This document shows positions 24,046 through 31,439 of a stretch of DNA of 31,439 nucleotides, one piece after another (position 1 is the stretch's first letter; the number at the start of each line of letters is the position of its first letter). The DNA lies in contig JABDBT010000011.1 in assembly GCA_013288465.1 (NCBI GenBank), positions 1-31,439 of the forward strand, in the 5' to 3' direction. The notes beneath the pieces are model-generated. The model was not told the origin of the DNA, ran no database searches, and saw nothing but the letters and a program-made list of their open reading frames with translations. Made by a program: the position numbers and the translations under genes. The DNA comes from Bacteroidota bacterium (GTDB lineage Bacteria; Bacteroidota; Bacteroidia; Sphingobacteriales; Sphingobacteriaceae).

Positions 24046-26982
24046 TTAAAACAACCCCAACTGCCCCTTATCATCAATGTCAATATCATCCGGGTTTGTG
24101 ATCTCAAAATCTACCTTTTTATGGGGTGGTTCCACCGGTTTTTCTGGAGATTCCACTGGTTCAGATTTTGATTCCACTGATTTATTTTCGGATGATTCCA
24201 CCGATTCCGTTTTTGATTCCACTGATTTTTCAGGAGATCTCACTGATTCAGGTTTTGATTCTTTTGGTGGCGCTATCGCTTCAATAGTTGTTTTTTTTGG
24301 TTCAACAGGTTGAGCTATTGGTTCGTCAGCCAACTCCTCTTCTGCTATAGTTTCTTCCACTTCAATAGCCAGCGGTTCGGCTTCATCTTCAAAGGTATCG
24401 GCAACTTCTGTTTCTTTGATCGATTCGGGTTCTCCGTCGATTGCATCTTCTATATCATCGTTTCCTGCCAATAAGGTTACGGTTTGCACCGCATGGGGCG
24501 AGAGGCGGTTACCCATCGCTTTCATGCCTTTAACGTCTATCAGCTCGGCAAGGTTAAGTTCAACGGTTTCGGGTGTTTTGGTTGCGCCCTTTAGTTGCTC
24601 AACCTGTACCAGGGTTTGAGCCGCACCCGAAATGAACAGCATTTTTGAGCCGCTTTCTTCGCTGATAATACTGGTTTGCCTGCCCAGGGCTATGTTTTCA
24701 AACATAAATCGTTTAACCATATAGTTTTTTGATTTACCATCAAAATGCACTACCGAATAAACCTTCTCAGGGTTATATTTTTCGATGATCGTCATTTTAT
24801 CATCAAAGTGATTGTTGAGGTCAAAGCTGGTCAATTCATATATCCCGGTGCTGAAAACGGTTAGTATGCGGTCGTCGCCATCAAACTCGCCTAAATATTT
24901 GCCGCGGCCATCAGCATTTAAGCGTTTTAAAATAGCATCGTACCAGATTTTACGGCCCGCAAGGGTTGATACGCCTTTGCTTTTCAGCACTATCTTTTTA
25001 ACCGGGTACTTGGTAACAATATTACCCATCGAGTTGCGGCCTTTAATAGCTACTTCGGCAAAGTTCTCATCAAACTGTAGTTTTTTCAGCTTTGAGTGTG
25101 GTTTAAGCTGAATGTTTACTACTTCGGCTTCGCCGTTAGGGTTGGCGCTGAAATATAAAACACGGGTGCCCTTGCTGCCTTTGGTCAAATCATATTCCTT
25201 ATCGCGGGTTACGCCCACTACCGAAAAACGTTTAATATAGCTAACCCCGCTTTGCCCGTCTTTATATATCATGTTATAAACCGTGCGCTCGTCGTTCTTT
25301 TTAAATACGGCTACATGTTCTATCTCTTTACCTACAAATACTTTATCTTGTACTTTGGTAATAACGCAACGCCCGTCTGAGCGGAAAACGATGATCTCAT
25401 CAATATCCGAGCAATCGCAAACAAACTCATCCTTCTTTAAACCGCTGCCAATAAACCCGTCAATTTTATTAACGTATAGTTTTACGTTGGCTAAAGCTAC
25501 CTGCGCGGCCTCTACCTTATCAAAGGTGCGCAGTTCGGTTTTGCGTTCGCGGCCCTTGCCGTATCTGTCTTTAAGCTTTTGAAACCAGTCAATAGTGTAA
25601 TCAGTCAAATGTTTCAGGTAGTTTTTTACCTGTTTGATCTCATTTTCAAGATTTTTGATCTGCTCATCCGTTTTCTTTACATCAAAACGGGTGATGCTGC
25701 TCATCGGTTTATCGATCAGCTTTTTATAATCATCGGCTACTATGGGCCGATAAAACTGCGCGAAGAAAGGTGTGAACAAACGGTCCAAAACTTCCAGCAC
25801 CATCTCAAAATTGGTTGAACTTTCATAATCAGGGTGTTTGTACATCCCCTCCTGGATAAATATCTTAAGCAGCGAGCTAAAGAATATCTTCTCCATCAGC
25901 TCCATCAGCTTTATCTCCAGCTCCTGTTTCAGCAATTCGCGGGTGTAATGGGTGCTTTCGGTAAGCATATCATTAACACTCATAAACCGCGGCTTGTCAT
26001 CCTGTATTACACAGGTATTGGGCGATATGGAAACCTCACAATCGGTAAAAGCATAAAGCGCGTCAATGGTAACATCGGGTGATATACCGGGCGCCAAATG
26101 TATCATGATCTCTACATTTTGCGCTGTATTGTCTTCAATTTTCTTGATCTTGATCTTACCCTTATCATTGGCGGCTATCACGCTGTCGATCAAACTACCG
26201 GTAGTGGTGGTAAAAGGGATCTCGGTTATGGCTAAGGTTTTTTTGTCGCGTTCAACAATTTTGGCACGTACCCTTATCCTGCCGCCCCGCTGCCCGTCGT
26301 TATACGCCGAGGCGTCAGCCATGCCGCCCGTAGGGAAATCAGGTAACAGGTTAGGTGTTTCGCCGCGCAATACCGCTATAGAGGCATCCAGCAGTTCGAT
26401 AAAGTTATGCGGTAATATCTTGGTAGCTAAACCCACTGCTATACCTTCGGCACCCTGCGCTAACAGGAGTGGGAACTTAACCGGCAACGTAATAGGCTCT
26501 TTATTACGGCCGTCATAACTGGCCTGCCATACGGTGGTATCCGGGTTAAAAACAACTTCGAGCGCGAATTTTGACAGGCGCGCTTCAATATAACGCGGCG
26601 CGGCGGCCGAGTCGCCGGTTACCGGGTCGCCCCAGTTGCCCTGGCAATCTATCAGCAGGTTTTTTTGCCCTATCTGCACCATGGCATCGCCAATGGAAGC
26701 ATCACCATGCGGGTGGTACTTCATGGTGTTACCTATAACGTTGGCCGCCTTGTTAAAGCGCCCGTCGTCCATTTCTTTAAGCGAGTGCAGTATGCGGCGC
26801 TGTACGGGTTTTAAACCGTCATTGATATGCGGCACTGCACGGTCAAGTATTACATAAGATGCATAATCCAGGAACCAGTTTTCGTACAGCCCGTCGAGGG
26901 AGGTGATGTTATGTATTTTTTCTTCGCTATTGGCAGGTATATCATCCCGGTTGTTATCGGGGTTATTCAGATCTTCACTCAT
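24046..26982 (-). CDS. parC: DNA topoisomerase IV/gyrase subunit A
   Basis: 978 aa type IIA topoisomerase cleavage subunit. The N-terminal core has RAVPHINDGLKPVQRRILHS (48-67), GNTMKYHPHGDASIGDAM and AAPRYIEARLS with catalytic Y131. A coiled region near 450 and a C-terminal beta-pinwheel follow. No canonical gyrase box was recognised, which fits ParC better than GyrA; Bacteroidota copies are often labelled simply 'gyrase/topoisomerase IV subunit A'. Residues about 842-978 are an acidic low-complexity tail with SVES/EKP repeats, ending DDKGQLGLF. The parE partner is not in the window. Start MSEDLNNPDN has a TATATTTA box on the minus strand about 25 bases upstream. Confidence 0.93.
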   Translation of the reverse strand: MSEDLNNPDNNRDDIPANSEEKIHNITSLDGLYENWFLDYASYVILDRAVPHINDGLKPVQRRILHSLKEMDDGRFNKAANVIGNTMKYHPHGDASIGDAMVQIGQKNLLIDCQGNWGDPVTGDSAAAPRYIEARLSKFALEVVFNPDTTVWQASYDGRNKEPITLPVKFPLLLAQGAEGIAVGLATKILPHNFIELLDASIAVLRGETPNLLPDFPTGGMADASAYNDGQRGGRIRVRAKIVERDKKTLAITEIPFTTTTGSLIDSVIAANDKGKIKIKKIEDNTAQNVEIMIHLAPGISPDVTIDALYAFTDCEVSISPNTCVIQDDKPRFMSVNDMLTESTHYTRELLKQELEIKLMELMEKIFFSSLLKIFIQEGMYKHPDYESSTNFEMVLEVLDRLFTPFFAQFYRPIVADDYKKLIDKPMSSITRFDVKKTDEQIKNLENEIKQVKNYLKHLTDYTIDWFQKLKDRYGKGRERKTELRTFDKVEAAQVALANVKLYVNKIDGFIGSGLKKDEFVCDCSDIDEIIVFRSDGRCVITKVQDKVFVGKEIEHVAVFKKNDERTVYNMIYKDGQSGVSYIKRFSVVGVTRDKEYDLTKGSKGTRVLYFSANPNGEAEVVNIQLKPHSKLKKLQFDENFAEVAIKGRNSMGNIVTKYPVKKIVLKSKGVSTLAGRKIWYDAILKRLNADGRGKYLGEFDGDDRILTVFSTGIYELTSFDLNNHFDDKMTIIEKYNPEKVYSVVHFDGKSKNYMVKRFMFENIALGRQTSIISEESGSKMLFISGAAQTLVQVEQLKGATKTPETVELNLAELIDVKGMKAMGNRLSPHAVQTVTLLAGNDDIEDAIDGEPESIKETEVADTFEDEAEPLAIEVEETIAEEELADEPIAQPVEPKKTTIEAIAPPKESKPESVRSPEKSVESKTESVESSENKSVESKSEPVESPEKPVEPPHKKVDFEITNPDDIDIDDKGQLGLF
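24121..24262 (-). repeat. Coding tandem repeat in the parC tail
   Basis: Imperfect 15-45-base repeats encode SVESK, ESVES and SPEKSV-type residues. An 18-base segment at 24166-24183 recurs exactly at 24211-24228, 45 bases (15 codons) apart. All copies keep the reading frame. Confidence 0.75.
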
Positions 26983-27177
26983 TAGTACCTAAAAAATTAT
27001 GGATTGGTAAATATAATTATAGTTGAATAATTTAATTGACCGAGTTTTAAACATAGTTAATTTTTTATGATATCGGTTTAAGCGTTTGGTAGCAAGGTTT
27101 ATTTCAAAACCATTTGCAATTATCAAGCATAATTACCTAACTTACAGATAATTAATTAAACCTTAATCCAAAACAAA

Positions 27178-27699
27178 ATGAAAAGAAACTACTTGCTGGT
27201 AATTATCCCATTGTTAATTACAGCCTGCCAGCCAAAGGCAACAACCAATGCCGCCGCTACATCATCCGCAACTCCAGCTTATCCTTACAGCATTAAACAC
27301 CCTGATTATTGGACAATGGATACCAGTCATGCCAATACAATAGTGGCTTTAAGCGCTCTAAAATCTTACGAAACTATGGACACCGCTTTGATGAAAAAAT
27401 GCTTTGCCGATAGTATTACCTTTAATTATGATAATGGTGTATTTAAAGGAACCAACAGCCAGTTTGTGAAAATGGCAGCAACTATGGGCGCTATGATGAA
27501 AAATGACAAAATAGATATGAAAGATTGGGAAGCGGTGATAAGCAATGATAAAAAAGAGGAGTGGGTAACCCTATGGTACACCCAAAAGTGGACAAACCAG
27601 AAAGGTGCGACAGACTCTACAGAGCTTGTTAATGATATGCAATTTAAGGGCGGGAAGATTGTGAAGCTGAATGAATATGTACGCCACGTTAAAAAGTAA
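27178..27699 (+). CDS. NTF2/SnoaL-like lipoprotein
   Basis: 173 aa. The signal LLVIIPLLITAC carries a good lipobox (ITAC, C17), so it should be lipid-anchored in the envelope. After a Thr/Ala/Ser-rich linker (about 20-35), residues about 50-170 look like an NTF2/SnoaL-like alpha+beta domain (SYETMDTALMKKCFADSI near 63-80 and a final sheet KGGKIVKLNEYVRH). Such domains bind small molecules or act as hydrolases/isomerases; no active site can be assigned. Divergent from the topoisomerase gene. Confidence 0.8.
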   Translation: MKRNYLLVIIPLLITACQPKATTNAAATSSATPAYPYSIKHPDYWTMDTSHANTIVALSALKSYETMDTALMKKCFADSITFNYDNGVFKGTNSQFVKMAATMGAMMKNDKIDMKDWEAVISNDKKEEWVTLWYTQKWTNQKGATDSTELVNDMQFKGGKIVKLNEYVRHVKK

Positions 27700-27820
27700 A
27701 CGGCCTATTTTATAAGATTGTAGTATAATGCCACTTATTTTCAGTTGAAGGTGAGTGGTATTAGACTATAATCTCTTGTTTAGTTAAAAATTTCAACGAG
27801 CATTTATTAACTCATATTAT

Positions 27821-28054
27821 GTTCGTAAATTTGATACTACGACAACGCTTACAGCCGAAATTGATAAAGAAACGAATTTGCCTGAACTGCAAGCATTATT
27901 GAGCCGTTTGGGATTAAAATACCGGATAGAAGAAAGTGAGTGGGGCGATCTTTCGGATGCAGAAATTAAAGCCGGTCTGGAGGATATAGAAGCAGGGCGC
28001 GTACATTCACATGCTGATGTTATGGCTCGTATTGGTGATATGTTGAATAATTGA
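27821..28054 (+). pseudogene. Orphan antitoxin-like gene with a damaged start
   Basis: A 77-codon frame reads ...TTTTLTAEIDKETNLPEL, GLKYRIEESEWGDLSDAEI, then KAGLEDIEAGRVHSHADVM, ending in TGA at 28052-28054. The GLEDIEAGR.HSHADVMARI end resembles RelE/ParE-partner antitoxins of type II toxin-antitoxin pairs. No ATG precedes it in frame. An ATG at 27819-27821 lies one base out of register, so a one-base deletion right after the start would explain the break. No toxin gene follows; the next gene is on the other strand. The rest of the 27700-28104 gap shows nothing else. Family call is moderate. Confidence 0.55.
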
Positions 28055-28104
28055 TAAAAAACGATCCCAATAATCTGCACATCTAAAATCTGCCTATCCG
28101 CACA

Positions 28105-28614
28105 TCAACCCTCTTTCCGCATCGCCTGTAGCATTTGGTTGTAACTTAATCGCCGCAGCATGGCATTTACGGTATTTATGACGCGCCTGGCGCGGGTCTC
28201 GTTGGTTTTAGCGCCATCAATCCATTTAATAAAATACTCGCGGTGCGATTTGGCCAGGCTGTTAAAAAACACCAGTGCCTCGGGCTCAAAATCAAAACAC
28301 TCCTGCAGGTCATTGGGGATATCAACTTTATATTCCTTGTCTTCTTCTATGCTTACCTGTAACATAGCCCCGGCATTTTTATGCAACCCCTTCCTGATCT
28401 CGGCTTTTAAGGCCATGATAAAATTGCCCCCGCCCATCGGCATTAATGCCAAACCGCTTACGGCAAGCCCGTCCAGCATACCTTTTACCCTGAATGATTT
28501 TTTGTTATCGGGCTTAAGCTGCTGCGCTATATCTGCCGGAATTTCAATATAACTCCACCCTGTTTTTTCGCCCTGCTCGGCAAATTGTAGAATAAGGGTT
28601 GTGAATGATATCAT
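28105..28614 (-). CDS. YdeI/OmpD-associated family protein with DUF1905 domain
   Basis: 169 aa from the ATG at 28612-28614 (MISFTTLILQFAEQGEK). An in-frame TTG three codons upstream is less likely. The N-terminal half is a DUF1905-like beta domain (TGWSYIEIPADIAQQL, RVKGMLDG, ALMPMGGGNFIMALKAEIRKG) and the C-terminal half is a YdeI-like helical domain (FFNSLAKSHREYFIKWIDGAK, ETRARRV). YdeI relatives are linked to resistance to cationic peptides, but the activity is unknown. Divergent from the large secreted gene to the right. Confidence 0.87.
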   Translation of the reverse strand: MISFTTLILQFAEQGEKTGWSYIEIPADIAQQLKPDNKKSFRVKGMLDGLAVSGLALMPMGGGNFIMALKAEIRKGLHKNAGAMLQVSIEEDKEYKVDIPNDLQECFDFEPEALVFFNSLAKSHREYFIKWIDGAKTNETRARRVINTVNAMLRRLSYNQMLQAMRKEG

Positions 28615-28712
28615 TAATTTCAACAGATCTTAAAACCTATTTGTAAATATATAAACGCCCGGTAAAACTAACCAACAAAAAAAGATATAATCATCGCCAG
28701 GTAAAAAATATT

Positions 28713-28734
28713 CTATCGATAAATTTATCAATAG
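28713..28734. promoter_or_regulatory. Near-perfect 22-nt palindrome in a divergent intergenic region
   Basis: The core GATAAATTTATC is a perfect 12-base palindrome, extended by CTAT on the left and ATAG on the right with one mismatched pair between. It lies 65 bases before the ATG of the repeat protein (28800) and about 100 bases before the divergent YdeI-like gene. It could be an operator for either; AT-richness lowers confidence. Confidence 0.35.
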
Positions 28735-28799
28735 GATGTTTTTATAATCTCAAATTAAACACCTATATTACAGTGCCTTATTTTTACCTTGTCAAAACA

Positions 28800-31439
28800 A
28801 TGCGTAATTTTTTACTCCTACTAAGCTTTACGTTATTGTTTAATGGTTTTTATCATGCCGCAGAAGCACAAACAATATCAGCGGGGGCAACATTGGGCAA
28901 CATTTCCGCTTGTGTTGGCAGCAGTTCCGCCAGTCCGTATATACAGCAATTTACAGTTACGGGGAGCGGCTTAACCGCGAATGTTACAGTAACAGCCCCA
29001 ATTAATTTTGAAGTGTCGCTCACCGCTAATGGGGGGTATGGAAACATCGTCAATATGGCGCAAACCGGAGGGATTGCAAACGGAATAGTTTATGTCCGTT
29101 CCTCAGCATCAGCAGCTGTGGGCAATATTGCAGGCAATGTAGTGTTAAAATCACCGGGTGCGGCAGATCAGAATGTTGCTGTTAAGGGTATTGTAAATGC
29201 GCCGCCAACAGTAAGCACAGTAGCTAACCAAATTGTTGTTACAGGCTCGAATGCCCCGGCTATTAATTTTACGGGTTCGGGCAGGGACTTTATATGGACA
29301 AACTCTAACCCCAATATAGGATTGGCTGCAAGCGGCAGCGGCAATATCCCTACATTCAAAGCTATAAATAATGGTACTACACCTGTTACCGCAACCATTA
29401 CGGTTACCCCCGTTACCAGCGGTCTCTTTTATGGATTATCAACTTCGGGTTTCTTATCACCCGGTACAATAACCGTATTTGATGATGCGTTGAATCGCAA
29501 TACCGCTTCAATACCGGTGGGCGCCTATCCCACTTTCATTATCGCGAGCGCCGATGAGAGCCGGGTATATGTAGCTAATAACACAGGCAATAGTGTATCA
29601 GTAATAAATGCCGTAACAAACGCTGTAACAAACACAATTCCGGTTGGCACCGCGCCGTCTTTTATTACATTATCACCCGATGACAAGCGTTTGTTTGTAA
29701 GCAATTCTGTATCGAATAATATTTCTGTTATTGACGCCACAACTGCTACGGTAGTAGCTACAATACCTGTTGGCGGCCCGTTAAACCCATCGACAGTAGG
29801 TGCACACCGATCGGCCATAACACCCGACGGGGGCCATCTCTATGTTATGAATGACCAATCAGGCGCTATATACGTCATCAATACTACCACCTACCAGGTA
29901 GAGGCTACCATAGCTATCAGTATTTTTTTTGACAGCATTGGCGGTCGTATTTTTTTAAGTCCTGATGGTACACGATGTTACGTATATGATGGCCTCGTTG
30001 GTTCATTAACTGTGATAAACACAGTAACTAATTCAAAATTATCTGTTTTAGGCCCTAACATTGGGCCCGCCGCCCAAACTATAAGTCCCGATGGAAGCCG
30101 CCTGTATGTTGGGGATTCGAACAATAATTTAGAAGTGGTCAATACGGCAAACAATAGTATAATAACAAGTATTGCGTTAGGCGTAAACCCCAGTGAAACA
30201 TTCATTACGCCTGATGGAAAATACCTTTACGTTTTGAGTCACACCCCAGGTTCGGTATTTGTTATTAATACAGCCACCAACACCATTGTAAATACCATAC
30301 CCAATGACTACAATTCGGGCGGTGTCTTAAGCCCTGATGGCAGCTATTTGTATGTTTTCAATGTCAACGGCACCCTGGTTATTAATACGGCAACAAATGC
30401 CGTTGTCAGTTCCTTATCTAATTATGGCACCGGCGCGGCGATTTCGGGTATTAATTGTGGTGGTGTGCCAATAACTTTTACTATCACGGTAAAACCACTG
30501 CTTCCGCCTGTTATTGCTGTGGCAAGTAATATATCCGCGTGTTTTGGCAACAGTTCTGCCAGCCCGTTTATACAGCAAATTACAGTCGCCAAAAGCGGCT
30601 TAACTGCAGATGTTACAGCAACGGCGCCTCCTGATTTTGAAGTATCGCTCACCGCTAATGGGGGTTATGGAAACAGCGTTAGCATTACGCAAACGGGTGG
30701 GGTTGTAAACAGGATGGTTTATGTTCGTTCCGCAGCATCGGCCCCGGTAGGTAATATAGCCGGCAATGTTGTGTTAACGTCAACGGGTATAGCAGATGAG
30801 GACGTTGCCGTTAGCGGTATAATAAATGCATCGCCAACGGTAAATGCAGTAGCTAACCAAATTGTTGTTAGCGGCACTGCAACAGCGCCCGCTAATTTCA
30901 CAGGCACGGCCAGGGGCTATACCTGGACAAACTCCAATCCCACTATAGGGTTGACGGCAGCCGGTGCGGGCAATATCCCTTCATTTACGGCTTTAAATAG
31001 TAGCAATGCCCCGGTTACAGCAACAATTACAGTTACCTCCGCACCCATTGGTTTTATCTATGGCATATCAGGCAACTCGGTAACTGTTATAAACGGCACT
31101 AATAACACTGTTGCCGCAACAATACCGGTTGGCCAATTTCCGCAGGGGGGTATTATAAGCCCCGATGGGAGCCGTGTTTATGTAAACAATACGGGTAGCG
31201 GCACTATATCAGTAATAGATGCTGCAACCAATACGGTAATAAAAACTATAAGCAGCGGTGCTGCATTTATGACGCTATCGCCTGATGGTAAGCTTTTGTA
31301 TGTATCCAATCCGGGGTCTATTGCGGTATCCGTTATTGATGCCGTTACTTACGCGGCAATAGCAACTATACCGATAGGTTACCAGAGTGGTCGGGGCACT
31401 GGCAATCCGGCTAATTTAATTTTAACGCCGGATGGCAGT
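28800..31439 (+). CDS. Large secreted Ig-like/YncE beta-propeller repeat protein, 3' end outside window
   Basis: The frame is open from ATG at 28800 to the last base: 880 codons with no stop, so the gene is partial. Signal peptide: MRNFLLLLSFTLLFNGFYHAAEA, cut before Q. Unit 1 has an Ig-like region (about 26-206, with SPYIQQFTVTGSGLTANVT and NFEVSLTANGGYG), then a YncE-type propeller (about 208-545) with seven S/TPDG-type motifs (SADESRVYVAN, SPDDKRLFVSN, TPDGGHLYVMN, SPDGTRCYVYD, SPDGSRLYVGD, TPDGKYLYVLS, SPDGSYLYVFN), then GGVPITFTITVKP. Unit 2 begins about residue 565 and repeats this order, offset by 1629 bases (543 codons); three propeller motifs are visible before the edge. Likely a surface protein; a T9SS or gliding-type C-terminal domain is expected but not in view. 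Confidence 0.9.
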   Translation, partial: MRNFLLLLSFTLLFNGFYHAAEAQTISAGATLGNISACVGSSSASPYIQQFTVTGSGLTANVTVTAPINFEVSLTANGGYGNIVNMAQTGGIANGIVYVRSSASAAVGNIAGNVVLKSPGAADQNVAVKGIVNAPPTVSTVANQIVVTGSNAPAINFTGSGRDFIWTNSNPNIGLAASGSGNIPTFKAINNGTTPVTATITVTPVTSGLFYGLSTSGFLSPGTITVFDDALNRNTASIPVGAYPTFIIASADESRVYVANNTGNSVSVINAVTNAVTNTIPVGTAPSFITLSPDDKRLFVSNSVSNNISVIDATTATVVATIPVGGPLNPSTVGAHRSAITPDGGHLYVMNDQSGAIYVINTTTYQVEATIAISIFFDSIGGRIFLSPDGTRCYVYDGLVGSLTVINTVTNSKLSVLGPNIGPAAQTISPDGSRLYVGDSNNNLEVVNTANNSIITSIALGVNPSETFITPDGKYLYVLSHTPGSVFVINTATNTIVNTIPNDYNSGGVLSPDGSYLYVFNVNGTLVINTATNAVVSSLSNYGTGAAISGINCGGVPITFTITVKPLLPPVIAVASNISACFGNSSASPFIQQITVAKSGLTADVTATAPPDFEVSLTANGGYGNSVSITQTGGVVNRMVYVRSAASAPVGNIAGNVVLTSTGIADEDVAVSGIINASPTVNAVANQIVVSGTATAPANFTGTARGYTWTNSNPTIGLTAAGAGNIPSFTALNSSNAPVTATITVTSAPIGFIYGISGNSVTVINGTNNTVAATIPVGQFPQGGIISPDGSRVYVNNTGSGTISVIDAATNTVIKTISSGAAFMTLSPDGKLLYVSNPGSIAVSVIDAVTYAAIATIPIGYQSGRGTGNPANLILTPDGS
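28870..31439 (+). repeat. Tandem 1629-bp coding repeat inside the secreted protein gene
   Basis: Sequence at 28911 onwards (TGTGTTGGCA...) realigns at 30540 onwards (TGTTTTGGCA...). Some stretches are nearly identical, such as TCGCTCACCGCTAATGGGGG in both, while the propeller portions are more diverged. The second copy is cut by the window edge. Confidence 0.85.

Noticed and set aside
24077..24313. Plus-strand 78-codon frame rich in Ser, Asp, Thr
   Set aside because: Antisense of the repetitive parC tail; its composition follows from the repeats.
26066..26518. Plus-strand 150-codon frame
   Set aside because: Antisense of the conserved topoisomerase core.
28785..28791. TACCTTG as -7 box for the repeat-protein gene
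   Set aside because: It lies only nine bases before the ATG, leaving almost no leader, and lacks one consensus T.
28853..30907. Several minus-strand frames of 62-97 codons inside the right-hand gene
   Set aside because: They are antisense shadows of the continuous plus-strand frame from 28800, which has a signal peptide and domain repeats.

Overview
The window looks like chromosomal DNA of a Bacteroidota bacterium, most like the Sphingobacteriaceae (Mucilaginibacter/Pedobacter type). The reasons are: AT-leaning base composition; starts without Shine-Dalgarno sequences but with TAnnTTTG -7 promoter boxes; a TonB receptor with an N-terminal carboxypeptidase-regulatory-like domain; a long TlpA-type thioredoxin lipid-envelope protein; a GH2 enzyme with extra C-terminal domains; and an Ig-like/beta-propeller repeat protein of the kind found in gliding or T9SS secretomes. 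The genus is inference; no rRNA, tRNA, phage, CRISPR or IS transposase gene is visible.

Layout. 1-1.5 kb: a PDDEXK nuclease-like gene (YhcG/DUF1016 type, minus strand) broken by an in-frame stop near its 5' end, then a spacer with an orphan terminator. 1.5-5.3 kb: an ABC exporter and a secreted thioredoxin-fold protein. 5.4-7.3 kb: DinB-like protein, UBP-type zinc finger protein and a DUF5996 protein, all plus strand. 7.5-11.1 kb: a YncE beta-propeller/phosphoesterase fusion and an SDR oxidoreductase. 11.1-14 kb: a TonB-dependent siderophore-type receptor whose promoter is flanked by two copies of a 23-nt near-palindrome (Fur-like by inference). 14.3-17.2 kb (minus): GH2 beta-galactosidase-like enzyme and a DoxX-like membrane protein. 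17.3-18.7 kb: msrA and an e(P4)-family acid phosphatase lipoprotein. 19.3-21.7 kb: a second YncE/phosphoesterase fusion, paralogous to the first. 21.8-22.7 kb: aldose-1-epimerase-like protein. 22.8-27 kb (minus): TPR membrane protein, MmcQ/YjbR protein and topoisomerase IV/gyrase subunit A. 27.2-28.6 kb: NTF2-like lipoprotein, a broken orphan antitoxin-like gene and a YdeI-like protein. 28.8 kb to the window edge: at least 880 codons of a secreted repeat protein.

How it fits together. Most products are predicted envelope or exported proteins: three phosphatase/phosphoesterase-type enzymes, a glycosidase, a sugar epimerase, a siderophore-type receptor and a very large surface protein. This suggests nutrient scavenging plus housekeeping, rather than one dedicated operon system.

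The most unusual material is (i) the repeat protein at the right edge, where a seven-motif YncE propeller appears to be inserted inside an Ig-like domain and the whole 543-residue unit is then tandemly duplicated; (ii) a collection of at least seven different intergenic palindromes, including two elements built from permuted heptads and one that can fold as a cloverleaf; and (iii) the double operator around the TonB-receptor promoter.
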